From Terriglobia bacterium (GTDB lineage: Bacteria; Acidobacteriota; UBA6911): a stretch of DNA of 35,971 nucleotides. Of the stretch, positions 24,604 through 33,126 are shown one piece after another; positions within the stretch are counted from its first letter, which is position 1; each line of letters starts with the position of its first letter. The stretch lies in NCBI GenBank assembly GCA_020072565.1, contig JAIQGI010000056.1, positions 1 through 35,971 of the forward strand, read 5' to 3'. The notes under the pieces were generated by a model. That model did no database searches. It was given only the letters and a program-made list of their open reading frames with translations, and had not been told where the DNA came from. A program made the translations under genes and the position numbers.

Positions 24604-26655
24604 ATGTACGACCATCTCGGCCGGACGCGGCAACCCCTGGAGGAGAACGGGACCGTAGTTGTGATAGGTGGAGGGCCCGCAGGGGCTTTCTTCTCCATTC
24701 ATCTGCTCAGGCGCGCCCGCGAATTGCAGCGCGCGGTAAGAGTTGTGGTCATCGAGCGGCGCCGCCAGGGTGCCGGCCAGACTGGCGCCGGCTTCGTTGG
24801 AGGGTGGAGGGGCTGCAGTTATTGCGCAGGGGGACTGTCGCCCAAGCTGAATGACGTACTAAAGCGCCTCGACCTGCGGCTGCCCGAAGAGGTGATTCAG
24901 AGCCGGGTGCGCTCAATCACGGTTCAGGGCTACTGGAAGAACATCGAGCTCGAGGTGCCCGACGGCCGGGAAATGTTGTCGGTGTTCCGGGGTGTGCGTC
25001 CCGCCAAGCGTCTCGACCGGCAGCACAGTCTTGATTCGCTGCTGCTCGCTCGCGCGCTCGAGGAAGGGGCCGTGCTCCTGGGCGGCGAGGTGTATGACGC
25101 GGAGTATTCGGCGCGGGGCCGACCGGTCGTGAGCTACCGGGCTGAGGGAGCAGAGGCCAGGCTGGAAGCGGATTTCGCCGTCTTTGCCGGCGGAGTCAAT
25201 GAGTGCGCCGAGACCTGCCAGGATCGTGGGTCCTTGTTGCCGGCGCTGCAGCGGCTGGCGCCTCATTACCGGCCTCCGCGCCTGCGCCCGGCCTTGATTT
25301 TTGAATTGGAGGCGGCACCGGGCGTCGCGACGTACCTCGAGGGCCAGTTGCACTTTGTGGAATACGGTTCTGCGGCGTTGCGTCTGGAGATGTGTTCCTT
25401 ACTGCCAAAGCGGGGATACATCACGGTGGTCCTCGTGGGGCCGAGTGTCGACGCTTCCACCGGCCCGGCGGATAACGTCAAAATCATCAACGAATTCCTC
25501 CAGCTCCCTCATATCCGCAAGCTCGTGCCGCCCAGCATGCGGCTGCGCACGGCCTGCGCCTGCAATCCCCGGCTCGTGGTCGGCTCGGCCCGGCACGCGT
25601 TCGCAGACCGGGTTGCAGCGGTCGGTGACATGGTGACCTCCAGACTTTACAAGGACGGAATCCTGTCAGCCCACCACACCGCGAGCGCACTGGCGGAGAC
25701 TCTTCTGGTCCGGGGCGTGGACCGGAATAGTCTCCAGGAAGGATATGCACCTGTCATCCAGGGTTTTCGTCGGGACAATCGGTTTGCCGCGCTGGTCTTC
25801 CTCCTGCACCGGCTGGTGTTCGGTTCATCAGTACTCAGCCGTGTCCTCTACCAGGCAGTCATTACGGAACGGAAAAGGATTGCTGCATCGGCGCGCCGCC
25901 TCGAAAAGATCCTGTGGAAAATCGCCAGCGGCGATGATCAGTATGAGGCCACCTTTCTATCGATGATCCACCCTGCAACTCTTTGGCTGATCCTGAGCGG
26001 CGGATTATGGATCACGCTGCGCAACTATCTCACCGAACGCTTCTTCAATTTAAGCTGGGAGGGTTTTGGCCGCTTCACGACCGGAGTGGCGAAGGAACAC
26101 TTCGATACCAAACGCGTGGCCTTCAGGCGCGAACTGGGCGAGTACGATGCGACTGTCCCTGACCCGTTGGAGTTCGAGCGTATGTACACGATCCGAATCC
26201 GCGCCAGGTGCGCCCAGGTTCTGCACCAGCTCGGCCGTTTTGGAGAAAGCGACCGGGGCTATTTCCGCCCCCATTGGGTTCAGATCCAGAGGACCGAGGG
26301 TGTGCCGAACGAACCGGGCTGCCTGATCCGTTACGAAGTGCTCTGCCACAGGTTTTCGTTCTGTCTTCAGCTCGAACAGATTGTGCAAGGGCACCTGTTG
26401 GTGTACCGGGTTCGCGACGGCTTCGCAAGGGGCGGCGTGCTGCTATTCGAAGTCGAGCAGGATGCCGATGAGATCTGCAATCTGTCGATTTACGTGGCCT
26501 TCCAATTCGTGCGTGGAGAGACACCGATCACGCGGCTGCTCTGGTTGCTGTTTCGGCGCCTCTTTCCCTCCTTCGTGCATGACGTTCTCTGGAATCATTC
26601 GCTCTGCCAGCTTAAGAACCTGGCAGAAGCAGAAGAGCACTCTTCCGCGGGTTGA
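24604..26655 (+). CDS. Geranylgeranyl-reductase-like FAD oxidoreductase with extra C-terminal domain
   Basis: 683 residues; AGGAAAGG before the ATG. Residues 18-27 form the FAD dinucleotide site VVVIGGGPAG. C71 and C74 (GCSYCAGGLSP) fit the conserved 'C-x-GG-(L/V)SP' segment of the geranylgeranyl reductase family. FAD motif 2 is GDMVTSRLYKDGI (341-353). These enzymes saturate isoprenoid double bonds. About 400-480 is a linker with hydrophobic helices (FAALVFLLHRLVF, LWLILSGGLWITL). From about 520 a compact alpha/beta domain (FERMYTIRIRARCAQVLHQL, then VYRVRDGFARGGVLLFEVEQ, FHDVLWNHSL) resembles DUF1990/SRPBCC-like hydrophobic-ligand binders. The fusion is unusual for the family, whose members are about 400 residues. 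It is co-transcribed with the radical SAM gene, so both probably act on one hydrophobic substrate (inference). Confidence 0.82.
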   Translation: MYDHLGRTRQPLEENGTVVVIGGGPAGAFFSIHLLRRARELQRAVRVVVIERRRQGAGQTGAGFVGGWRGCSYCAGGLSPKLNDVLKRLDLRLPEEVIQSRVRSITVQGYWKNIELEVPDGREMLSVFRGVRPAKRLDRQHSLDSLLLARALEEGAVLLGGEVYDAEYSARGRPVVSYRAEGAEARLEADFAVFAGGVNECAETCQDRGSLLPALQRLAPHYRPPRLRPALIFELEAAPGVATYLEGQLHFVEYGSAALRLEMCSLLPKRGYITVVLVGPSVDASTGPADNVKIINEFLQLPHIRKLVPPSMRLRTACACNPRLVVGSARHAFADRVAAVGDMVTSRLYKDGILSAHHTASALAETLLVRGVDRNSLQEGYAPVIQGFRRDNRFAALVFLLHRLVFGSSVLSRVLYQAVITERKRIAASARRLEKILWKIASGDDQYEATFLSMIHPATLWLILSGGLWITLRNYLTERFFNLSWEGFGRFTTGVAKEHFDTKRVAFRRELGEYDATVPDPLEFERMYTIRIRARCAQVLHQLGRFGESDRGYFRPHWVQIQRTEGVPNEPGCLIRYEVLCHRFSFCLQLEQIVQGHLLVYRVRDGFARGGVLLFEVEQDADEICNLSIYVAFQFVRGETPITRLLWLLFRRLFPSFVHDVLWNHSLCQLKNLAEAEEHSSAG

Positions 26656-26667
26656 GAAGTGGGGCAG

Positions 26668-28008
26668 CTACTCTACGCGCTGCAGGTCCAGGGCGATGCG
26701 TACGCCGTTTACCAGGACGATGCCCTGGTTGATCAGGTCCTGATTGGTGATCTCGGCATCGGTGAATTTACGAAGGGACTGGAGCGGGAAGATGAACTCG
26801 AGAGCTTCCGGAGAGTCTTGGGAATTGATGCCGAACTGGTTTAGTACCGTGATGTCGAAACCGGCAATTTCTTCGGCCACGGGCGCCCGGTCGAGCAGCG
26901 ACTTGAGCAGGGGCGCCAGGAAGAGATCGAAACTCTGCGCCGCTCTCTTATAGATAGAGGTTGTGTTCTTATCAAATGGATTTGGATTTCGCAGCGTCAT
27001 CTGGAGATGGACGCGGTTCCGGAACACAACGAAGGACGGGGGTGCGTAGTCCACGAAATGGTAGCGGGCCATCCCTTCTTTGCCCAGGGCATCGAGCTCG
27101 GGCTGAAGCCTGTGCTGGAGCGCCTCGGCATCGACGTTCTTCAGCGGAGCAGCCAGTACTTCTGGACGGTTCCCGCCCGCCGTCGGGACGGCATCCCGTT
27201 GTCCGGCCGGCTTTCCGGATCCGGAGCGCGCGTCGGAACCGCCGCCAACCGTGGAAACAGACGCAGCAGAAATTGCCGGCACGAGTTCAGCCCGCGCCGC
27301 CGGTGCAGGTTCCTTTGCGCGGGCATCGCGAGCCAGTCGCAGCGCATCGAGTTCCTCCAGACCGAGCGGTTGAGCCGCATGAAGCGTCAGGCCGAACTCC
27401 TTGCCATTCACATAGATGTCCGAAGCATTCAAGATCTTCTGCCGCGCAGGCTCAGTTTGCGCGCTGAGATAGCCGAATGCATCCGCCTTATCCATGACAA
27501 CTGCGAGTATTTCCTTTCCTTCGTAATCGTAGCTGCTCGAGTGCGTCCGCACATGGTAGGAGATCTCAAAACCGAAACGATCGAAGTCTGCCTGGGTCGT
27601 GAAGCTGCCCGGAATGAGCCTGAGGATAGGTGCGACTACCTCCTCAAGGACCCGGCTCGCCCGCTGGTTTTGCGTGAGCAGTGCGGAGTCGAAGGCCGCG
27701 TTATAATTGCCCGAGGTCTTAAGAACCGTGCGATCGTGAAAGAGCACAAACTCCAATCCGCGGGCATCCGCTCCCGCCTGCTGCTTCGGATCCAGCCCGA
27801 CGTAGCGGCTTAAGAAGAGCGGGTAGGGGAACTGGAGTTTTGCGATCTCCTCCCTCATGGATACGAGCTGGGGCAGATAGGCGGCTTCCAGGGCCTTGAG
27901 TTGAGGATTTGTGATTTCGGCCGGGCCAACCTGGGCGCGGGTCCTGTCCAGCGGGATCAACAGCGACGCAAACATCAGCGCAAAGGAAATGAAGCGCCGC
28001 GGCGTCAC
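26668..28008 (-). CDS. Secreted protein of unknown function
   Basis: 446 residues from a GTG at 28008. The frame stays open to 28428, but that part crosses a dispersed hairpin repeat (28086-28270) and is not protein-like; the GTG is followed at once by a good signal peptide (TPRRFISFALMFASLLIPL), so it is the likely start. The mature protein is predicted helical-beta mixed, with a recurring block: SMREEIAKLQFPYPLFLSRY, LEFVLFHDRTVLKTSGNYNA and, later, MARYHFVDYAPPSFVVFRNR, then VHLQMTLRNPNPFDK. A low-complexity linker of Ala, Gly, Pro and Ser (about 245-300) separates two similar halves, suggesting duplication. Convergent with the FAD reductase, 12 bases between stops. Unknown; it follows the respiratory operon on the same strand, beyond the repeat, so a link is uncertain. 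Confidence 0.65.
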   Translation of the reverse strand: MTPRRFISFALMFASLLIPLDRTRAQVGPAEITNPQLKALEAAYLPQLVSMREEIAKLQFPYPLFLSRYVGLDPKQQAGADARGLEFVLFHDRTVLKTSGNYNAAFDSALLTQNQRASRVLEEVVAPILRLIPGSFTTQADFDRFGFEISYHVRTHSSSYDYEGKEILAVVMDKADAFGYLSAQTEPARQKILNASDIYVNGKEFGLTLHAAQPLGLEELDALRLARDARAKEPAPAARAELVPAISAASVSTVGGGSDARSGSGKPAGQRDAVPTAGGNRPEVLAAPLKNVDAEALQHRLQPELDALGKEGMARYHFVDYAPPSFVVFRNRVHLQMTLRNPNPFDKNTTSIYKRAAQSFDLFLAPLLKSLLDRAPVAEEIAGFDITVLNQFGINSQDSPEALEFIFPLQSLRKFTDAEITNQDLINQGIVLVNGVRIALDLQRVE

Positions 28009-28085
28009 GGGCGGCGATATCCTGGAGAGCCGTGACCGTGAGGAGTGAATAAAGAGCAGAATTGAAGGCTGTGCGAAAATTGCCG

Positions 28086-28270
28086 TGCCGCACCTTCGGC
28101 GCTCAACTATGCGCGACCTCTTAACCCCGGCCTCACGGCCGGGGCTACCATGGTGCCGTCTCTTTGAGGCTGGCTTGTAAGTCAGTGACCCGTCTCGAGC
28201 TTCGGCATGTCTCACCGCAGACTGAGGCGCGAAGCGCCGGCAGAGAGTAGCCCCGCGCGTAAGCGCGGGG
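28086..28270. repeat. Composite dispersed hairpin repeat, copy 2
   Basis: One unit has CCGCACCTTCGGCGCTC (from 28089) and CCCCGGCCTCACGGCCGGGG (28125-28144) followed by CTACC...TGCCG. A second unit, in inverted order, has GGCGCGAAGCGCC (28227-28239), CGGCAGAGAGTAG and CCCCGCGCGTAAGCGCGGGG (28251-28270). The two large stems share the pattern CCCCG-stem-CGGGGCTAC. No gene starts inside. It lies just past the 3' end of the respiratory operon. Confidence 0.65.
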
Positions 28271-28434
28271 TCAGGCGCAATATGGAAGTTCGAGGCCTGA
28301 GAGGCCGGCACATCTGGAAGGGAGTATTTTTTCACAGCTTCTAAGGGAGCGGATCGTGAGTCGCAAGAGCCCGTGAACATGAGGCGCAGGGGGATGCGCG
28401 CGGCTCGGCTTTCCTGGGATAGGGTCATTGGTTT
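28271..28434. other. Remainder of the gap downstream of the respiratory operon
   Basis: No gene or clear terminator is seen in these bases; only the extended 5' part of the open frame of the secreted protein gene runs through them. Confidence 0.4.
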
Positions 28435-28926
28435 TCACCTCACTGAATACTGGGGCTGCGGCCTGGCCGGAGCCTGATAGGGCGGCTGAGCTACTGCCCG
28501 CATGTATGTGATCAAAGCGCGGATCTCATCCTGCGTCAGAGTCTTGCCCCAGGGGGGCATCATGGCGGACTTTCCCAGAGCGCTCCCGCCGAGCGAGACG
28601 ATATTCCGCAGGTAATCGTCGCCCAGGGCATTCAAAACCGTGCCATCGTTGATGAGCGCGGGGGCCGGCGAGAGATTCGAGCGGTTCGAGGGTCCTGCGG
28701 GGGTTGAGTCCGCATGGCACCAGACGCACTTATCGAGAAAGAGGCGTTTTCCCTGCGCCTGCTGATAGCCGAGGGGAATCAGGTGACTGGGATCGTTCCA
28801 GTCTTGCTGCACGTCATAAGCGTTCAGCAGCGGGCTCGGCTTTGGGGGAGCAGGCTTGCGCCCGCAAGAGACATAGAACATGAGAGCCATGAAACCTGCC
28901 AGTGCAGCGGCAGCCTTGGTTTTCAT
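28435..28926 (-). CDS. Monoheme cytochrome c lipoprotein
   Basis: 163 residues from the ATG at 28926; the frame's 86 earlier codons lie inside the octaheme gene and are not used. The N-terminus (LAGFMALMFYVSC) is a lipoprotein signal with Cys 21 as the lipid anchor. One class I cytochrome c domain follows: CVWCH at 67-71 and the distal methionine in MMPPWG (122 or 123). The start overlaps the octaheme stop by four bases (ATGA), so the two are translationally coupled. It is probably the periplasmic electron acceptor or exit point of the Rieske/cytochrome b complex. The Pro-rich tail has no known role. Confidence 0.88.
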   Translation of the reverse strand: MKTKAAAALAGFMALMFYVSCGRKPAPPKPSPLLNAYDVQQDWNDPSHLIPLGYQQAQGKRLFLDKCVWCHADSTPAGPSNRSNLSPAPALINDGTVLNALGDDYLRNIVSLGGSALGKSAMMPPWGKTLTQDEIRALITYMRAVAQPPYQAPARPQPQYSVR

Positions 28927-31049
28927 CGGGTGCCTCCGGTTGCGCCTGCAGTGCGAGCTGTGCCTCCGGCCTGAGGATTCTGACGCAGGGTCAAAAGATA
29001 GGCTGTCAGGGCCTGCAGTTCCTGGTCCGTAAACTCGCGCTCCGGTTCGATGGTTCCGGGAACGAGCGCCTGAGGATCTTTCAGCCAGGCTGCGATCCAG
29101 GCGGCGTTCAGCCAGTTTCCGGCATTGTTCAGATTGGGTCCGACATATCCTCCGGTGGATCCGATGGTGTGGCAGGACTGGCACTGATATTTGACTTCAT
29201 AGAGCTGCTTGCCCAGGGTTGCCATCTGGGGCGTATACGACTTGAGGTCCACGCTTCCGATATCGACGGCAGGACTCTGCATGACCATTAGGAGATAATC
29301 GGCAATGGTAGCCGCCTCTTCCTCGGTGATGTTGAATTGCGGCATGCGGAAAGTAAGGGTGGGCCTTAGGGTCTGGGGGTTCCTCAGGAAAGAGATCAAC
29401 CACTTGCGTTGTGCGCGACTGCCTTCATCTGAAAGGTCGGGAGCGAGGGTGCTGCCGAACCCGTTGAAGCGATGGCAGACGTAACATTTATAGCGCTCGT
29501 ACAGTGCGGCGAATTCGCCTGCGGGCCGGAATTCCGTTCGGGCGGCCGGGACGACGAGGGCAGTGAGGCCCGGCGCCTCCAAACGGCCGGTCATGCTGAG
29601 CAAAGCGGTCGTCACGGCCTCCAGGTCTCCGGTCTCGAAGTGATACTGAGGCATTCGCGCCGAAGGATTGACCGATGTGGGTTCGCCGACTTTGGCCTGT
29701 ATATATGCCACCAGGGTGCGGGGGATCGAAGACGTGCCGAACTCGAGCTGCGAAACAGTCTTGCGTCCCACGTTGGTGAGATCCGGGCCGAAATCGGTCT
29801 GAGGCTTGGTGCCGGCAACGAGGTGGCAGCTCGAGCAGCCTTTCTCTACGAACAGCCGCTTGCCCAGTTGAATTTCCTGTGGGCCGGGTGCGCCGAGTTT
29901 GGGAACATCACTGAGGAGATCCGGATCCGTCAAGCTGGTCGTGATGTACCGCGTCACCACGTAAAGATCCTCGTCCGACCAGCGGTATCGCGGCATGAGG
30001 GCGTGAGGCAAATGGGCTTGAGGGTTCCGCAGCCAGGCCACCAGCCAGTCGGAGTCAACCTTGCTCCCGACTTTCGTCAACTCTGGTCCGATCTTGCCCC
30101 CGATCAACTGGGTTTCGCCCGCGCGGGTGACCGCAATGGAGTGGCAGGTAGTGCAGAACATCTGGCGGAATCGGATTTGCCCCTGATCCACCAGATCCGG
30201 TTTCTTTTCCAGAACTGCGACCACCTGGGGATTGAACTTGTAGGTCTCAATGGGCTTGCTCTTCAGAGAGATCAGATAGGCAGAGAGACCCCGGATCTCG
30301 TTTTCGCTGAGCCTGAACTGGGGCATTCTCGGTTCTTCTTCGTTCTCGTAGCCATCCGCCGTGACGTTGCCGTTGCTGTCCTTGGTGGTGCGCGGCTCTT
30401 TCAGCCACTTGTAGATCCACCGCCGCGTCACCTTGGTCCCGACGTCGGTCAGCTCCGGACCCAGCATTGTCGGGCGCTCGATGTCCTGCAGTCGGTGACA
30501 GCCGACGCAGTTGAGCTCTACCAGGAGATCGCGCCCTCGGTTCAGGCGCGGCGTTTCAGGGATGCCCGCGCGGTGACAGACGCCACACGAAGCCTGCATA
30601 TAGCTCACCGGCAGCAGCGGACGTTCCCAAGCTTTGGTGGTTTCGTGGGCTTCCCGCACTTCTGTGGCGAGACCCTGGCCGCGATGGCAGACGACACAGC
30701 CCCACTCCTTCGCCTGGTGCGGGATGAGTGCATGAGCCCGGAAGGGTTCCGGCACCGACGGGTCCAGGAGGCTCGGCTGCGTGATGCCCTGGTGGCATGT
30801 GATGCAGCGGTCCGTTACTCCGAGCTCGGGAATCCAGATCTGGTCGACCCCGGAATGAAAATCCGCCAGCAGGACCCTGGTGTCCGAGCGGCTTTCTGCA
30901 AAGCGTGCGTATTCGCTCCGGTACTGCTTCCATTCACGCAGCAGGTCTTTCAGCGGAGAAACGGCAAGGCCGGCCAAAAACAAAACGCTCCCGACTGCGA
31001 ATGCGAGACGCAGCCGTTTCGGCGCTGTTCCCATTTTCTCAGCAGTCAT
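28923..31049 (-). CDS. Membrane-anchored octaheme cytochrome c with five tandem class I modules
   Basis: 708 residues. One N-terminal membrane anchor about 14-32. Eight CxxCH sites at C82, C118, C155, C181, C299, C405, C522 and C623. The last five belong to repeated class I modules (CxxCH, then GPxLTxVG, a WL/WIxxWLK segment and RMPQF-like motif followed by an E), which supply a methionine ligand: RMPQFRLSE, LMPRYRWSD, RMPQYHFET and RMPQFNITE. The fifth reads EPEREFTDQE and lacks the methionine. The three N-terminal haems form another short domain. It starts one base after the cytochrome b C-terminal gene's stop and overlaps the monoheme gene. It probably collects electrons from the Rieske protein or carries them between complexes (inference). 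Confidence 0.9.
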   Translation of the reverse strand: MTAEKMGTAPKRLRLAFAVGSVLFLAGLAVSPLKDLLREWKQYRSEYARFAESRSDTRVLLADFHSGVDQIWIPELGVTDRCITCHQGITQPSLLDPSVPEPFRAHALIPHQAKEWGCVVCHRGQGLATEVREAHETTKAWERPLLPVSYMQASCGVCHRAGIPETPRLNRGRDLLVELNCVGCHRLQDIERPTMLGPELTDVGTKVTRRWIYKWLKEPRTTKDSNGNVTADGYENEEEPRMPQFRLSENEIRGLSAYLISLKSKPIETYKFNPQVVAVLEKKPDLVDQGQIRFRQMFCTTCHSIAVTRAGETQLIGGKIGPELTKVGSKVDSDWLVAWLRNPQAHLPHALMPRYRWSDEDLYVVTRYITTSLTDPDLLSDVPKLGAPGPQEIQLGKRLFVEKGCSSCHLVAGTKPQTDFGPDLTNVGRKTVSQLEFGTSSIPRTLVAYIQAKVGEPTSVNPSARMPQYHFETGDLEAVTTALLSMTGRLEAPGLTALVVPAARTEFRPAGEFAALYERYKCYVCHRFNGFGSTLAPDLSDEGSRAQRKWLISFLRNPQTLRPTLTFRMPQFNITEEEAATIADYLLMVMQSPAVDIGSVDLKSYTPQMATLGKQLYEVKYQCQSCHTIGSTGGYVGPNLNNAGNWLNAAWIAAWLKDPQALVPGTIEPEREFTDQELQALTAYLLTLRQNPQAGGTARTAGATGGTR

Positions 31050-31050
31050 G

Positions 31051-31749
31051 CTATCTCCAAGGCCATACCCAGGACCATCCGGGTCCCCGGAAGAAGGTGC
31101 CGACCCCCGTCAGGGTGATCGCGACGACAATGAACCAGGTCATGACCCACCAGGAGAGAGCCCGGGAGCGCAGGAAGTCCGGGAATCGCCCTCTGCCGGC
31201 ACGGATGAAAAAGGAGCGAACCGCCAGGCCTCCGATGGCTACGGTCGGGACGATGATCGTCCATGCCCGGTAAGTCACAAAGAATACGAGCGCCGCCAAC
31301 AGCACCACCGCGGAGATTGCCAGTCTCGGCCCGCGGATGTCGGCCCAGAGCGGCGCGCCGGCCACATTCACATTGAAATACGGAATGATCACAAGGGCGA
31401 TGATCACCAGAGTCGGGATGACTACGCCTGCCACCAGGGGAGGGAAGTAATGGAGCAGCTCCTGCAGCCCCAGAAAATACCACGGTGCCTTCGCCGGGTT
31501 CGGTGTCAGCAGAGGGTCGGCCAGCTGCTCGAGCGGCGCATCCCAGAGGAGCGAGATGAGCACCAGGATGATCGTCAGGAACTGGAAGGCGATCGCCTCG
31601 CGCAGAACGACGTGCGGGTAGGACATGAGCTGCCGTCCCGCTGCCCCCGTCACCTTTGCCGAGGTCTTCCTGGTGATGAAGACGATGCGCTGGGAGGCTT
31701 TCGTCGCATCCGATTCGAAGCCCGTCTCATAGCTGTTTTTCTCGTTCAT
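31051..31749 (-). CDS. petD-like: Cytochrome b C-terminal domain (subunit IV-like)
   Basis: 232 residues, separate from the N-terminal half as in b6f-type complexes. Three or more spans carry the quinol-oxidation motif as [13 protein letters not shown] (about 88-100), which replaces PEWY; this KAPWYF form is usual in Rieske/b complexes of acidobacteria, Nitrospira and deltaproteobacteria. Extra hydrophobic segments near 120-185 exceed plant-type subunit IV (three spans), suggesting five or six. A charged N-terminal tail lies before the first span. Its 5' end overlaps the b6-like gene by 23 bases and its stop is one base before the octaheme start. Confidence 0.88.
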   Translation of the reverse strand: MNEKNSYETGFESDATKASQRIVFITRKTSAKVTGAAGRQLMSYPHVVLREAIAFQFLTIILVLISLLWDAPLEQLADPLLTPNPAKAPWYFLGLQELLHYFPPLVAGVVIPTLVIIALVIIPYFNVNVAGAPLWADIRGPRLAISAVVLLAALVFFVTYRAWTIIVPTVAIGGLAVRSFFIRAGRGRFPDFLRSRALSWWVMTWFIVVAITLTGVGTFFRGPGWSWVWPWR

Positions 31750-32485
31750 ATTCCTCTCGCACGGTCAAGCCGCCATCCTTCTGAACTCGCCACAGATGGA
31801 CTGCAATCAGAATCACCGCCGCCGCCGGCAGGATCACGCAGTGCAGGACGTAGAAGCGCAGGAGAGCATTTTCCCCGATGACGTGTCCACCCAGGAGCAG
31901 GAAGCGCATCGGACTCCCAAGGATCGGAACATAAGAGATAATGTTGGTGCCCACGGTGATGGCCCAGTAGGCCAATTGGTCCCAGGGCAGCAAGTAGCCC
32001 GTATAACTCAGGAACAGAGTGACGAGCAGCAATCCCACGCCTATGATCCAATTGAATTCGTGCGGAGGCTTGTATCCGCCGCGATAAAAGACGTGAAACA
32101 TGTGCCAGAAGACCGTGACTACCATGAGGTGTGCGGCCAGGCGATGAAGGTTGCGCAGGAATACGCCGTTGGAGACGACAAAGCGCAGGTCCTTCATATC
32201 GCGATAGGCTTGCGGTACGGCGGGATGGTAGTAGAACATCAACAGGATGCCGGTGACGGTCAGAAGCAGGAACAGGAAGAGGGAGAAAGAACCGAGGTAA
32301 TAGGTGGCGCGCACGCGCAGGGACTTTTCGCGCACCTTGACCGGCACGACATGCAGGAACAGGTTGCCGAAGATGGCCAGGCTCCGCGTGCGGTTGGTGA
32401 ATGCCGGTCCGCGGCGAAAAACGGATTTCCAGACGCGGGTGCCTCGCATCTTCATGATCATGCTTTGAGTCCCGGTTGCAGCCAT
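31727..32485 (-). CDS. petB-like: Cytochrome b N-terminal domain (b6-like)
   Basis: 252 residues from the ATG at 32485 (GAAGGGG about 9 bases upstream; a GTG three codons earlier would leave no room). Haem-binding histidines in two helices: H114 and H128 (14 apart), and H215 and H230 (15 apart). The 15 spacing on the second helix is the b6-type signature. FYYHPAV and SYTGYLLPW are conserved. The b6 cysteine that binds the extra haem c_i (YCLGG in chloroplast b6) is aligned with Y63 (TYYLGS), so this protein probably lacks haem c_i. It sits in the membrane with the quinol-oxidation site shared with the next gene. Confidence 0.92.
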   Translation of the reverse strand: MAATGTQSMIMKMRGTRVWKSVFRRGPAFTNRTRSLAIFGNLFLHVVPVKVREKSLRVRATYYLGSFSLFLFLLLTVTGILLMFYYHPAVPQAYRDMKDLRFVVSNGVFLRNLHRLAAHLMVVTVFWHMFHVFYRGGYKPPHEFNWIIGVGLLLVTLFLSYTGYLLPWDQLAYWAITVGTNIISYVPILGSPMRFLLLGGHVIGENALLRFYVLHCVILPAAAVILIAVHLWRVQKDGGLTVREEYEREKQL

Positions 32486-32600
32486 CAATCGCACCCCTTC
32501 AGAAGCTCAGAATGGCGACATTCCCATTTTCCACTCGACATGACCATCCTCTTCGCAACCACAGGAAAATCGGGATATCGCCTCATCGCCATCTGCCTTT

Positions 32601-33110
32601 TCATACTTTCAGAATCCGACTCTCCGGGACGGTCTCCAGCTTGTCGACCAGGAGATTTCCGTCAGGCATGAGTCTCATCGCAAAATGGGGAAGCGGACGC
32701 GGTGCGGGCCCGTTCGCTACCCTCCCATACTTATTGAATCTGCTGCCATGGCAAGGGCAGGCGATCAGATCTAGCTCCGGCTTCCACTGAGTGATGCATC
32801 CCAAGTGCGTGCAAATAGCCGACACTGCGGAAAAGCCCATGGCCGTGCTTACGATGTAGACCTGCTGGTCGGCAATGTAGGTCACCGAGTTCACGGCAAA
32901 GTTGTCCGGCGTTCCGATTCTGAAGCTGGTCGGAGGCTCGAAGAGCACATTGGGGGAGAGGTACCGGATCGTGACCACAACGCTGCCCACAGCAGCGATG
33001 CCGAGGGCAGCGGCCGCGATCTCGTTCAAGAAGTCCCGGCGGTCGATCCCCGTGCTGCTTTCCCCGGCCTGCGACCCCATCGTGGTCGAAGCTGCATCGT
33101 TCTCAGCCAT
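32601..33110 (-). CDS. petC-like: Rieske iron-sulphur protein
   Basis: 169 residues from the ATG at 33110, 17 bases after the upstream oxidoreductase stop; an earlier in-frame ATG overlaps that gene. Twin-arginine motif (DRRDFLN, about 23-29) followed by the single membrane anchor. The 2Fe-2S ligands are intact: CTHLGC (C100, H102, disulphide C105) and CPCHGS (C118, C120 disulphide, H121). The head passes electrons from quinol oxidation to a cytochrome c or cupredoxin. The ribosome site is weak; coupling to the preceding gene is possible. The 115-base gap to the cytochrome b gene holds no other feature. Confidence 0.93.
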   Translation of the reverse strand: MAENDAASTTMGSQAGESSTGIDRRDFLNEIAAAALGIAAVGSVVVTIRYLSPNVLFEPPTSFRIGTPDNFAVNSVTYIADQQVYIVSTAMGFSAVSAICTHLGCITQWKPELDLIACPCHGSRFNKYGRVANGPAPRPLPHFAMRLMPDGNLLVDKLETVPESRILKV

Positions 33111-33126
33111 AGAATCACCGTTTCCA

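Noticed and set aside
28009-28428. The 5' 140 codons of the open frame of the secreted protein gene
   Set aside because: They run through the hairpin repeat and lack protein character; the GTG at 28008 is followed by a normal signal peptide.
29472-31118. A 548-codon open frame on the plus strand
   Set aside because: It is antisense to the octaheme gene, which has eight CxxCH sites and clear repeats; the plus frame has no family character. It is a shadow of high GC coding sequence.
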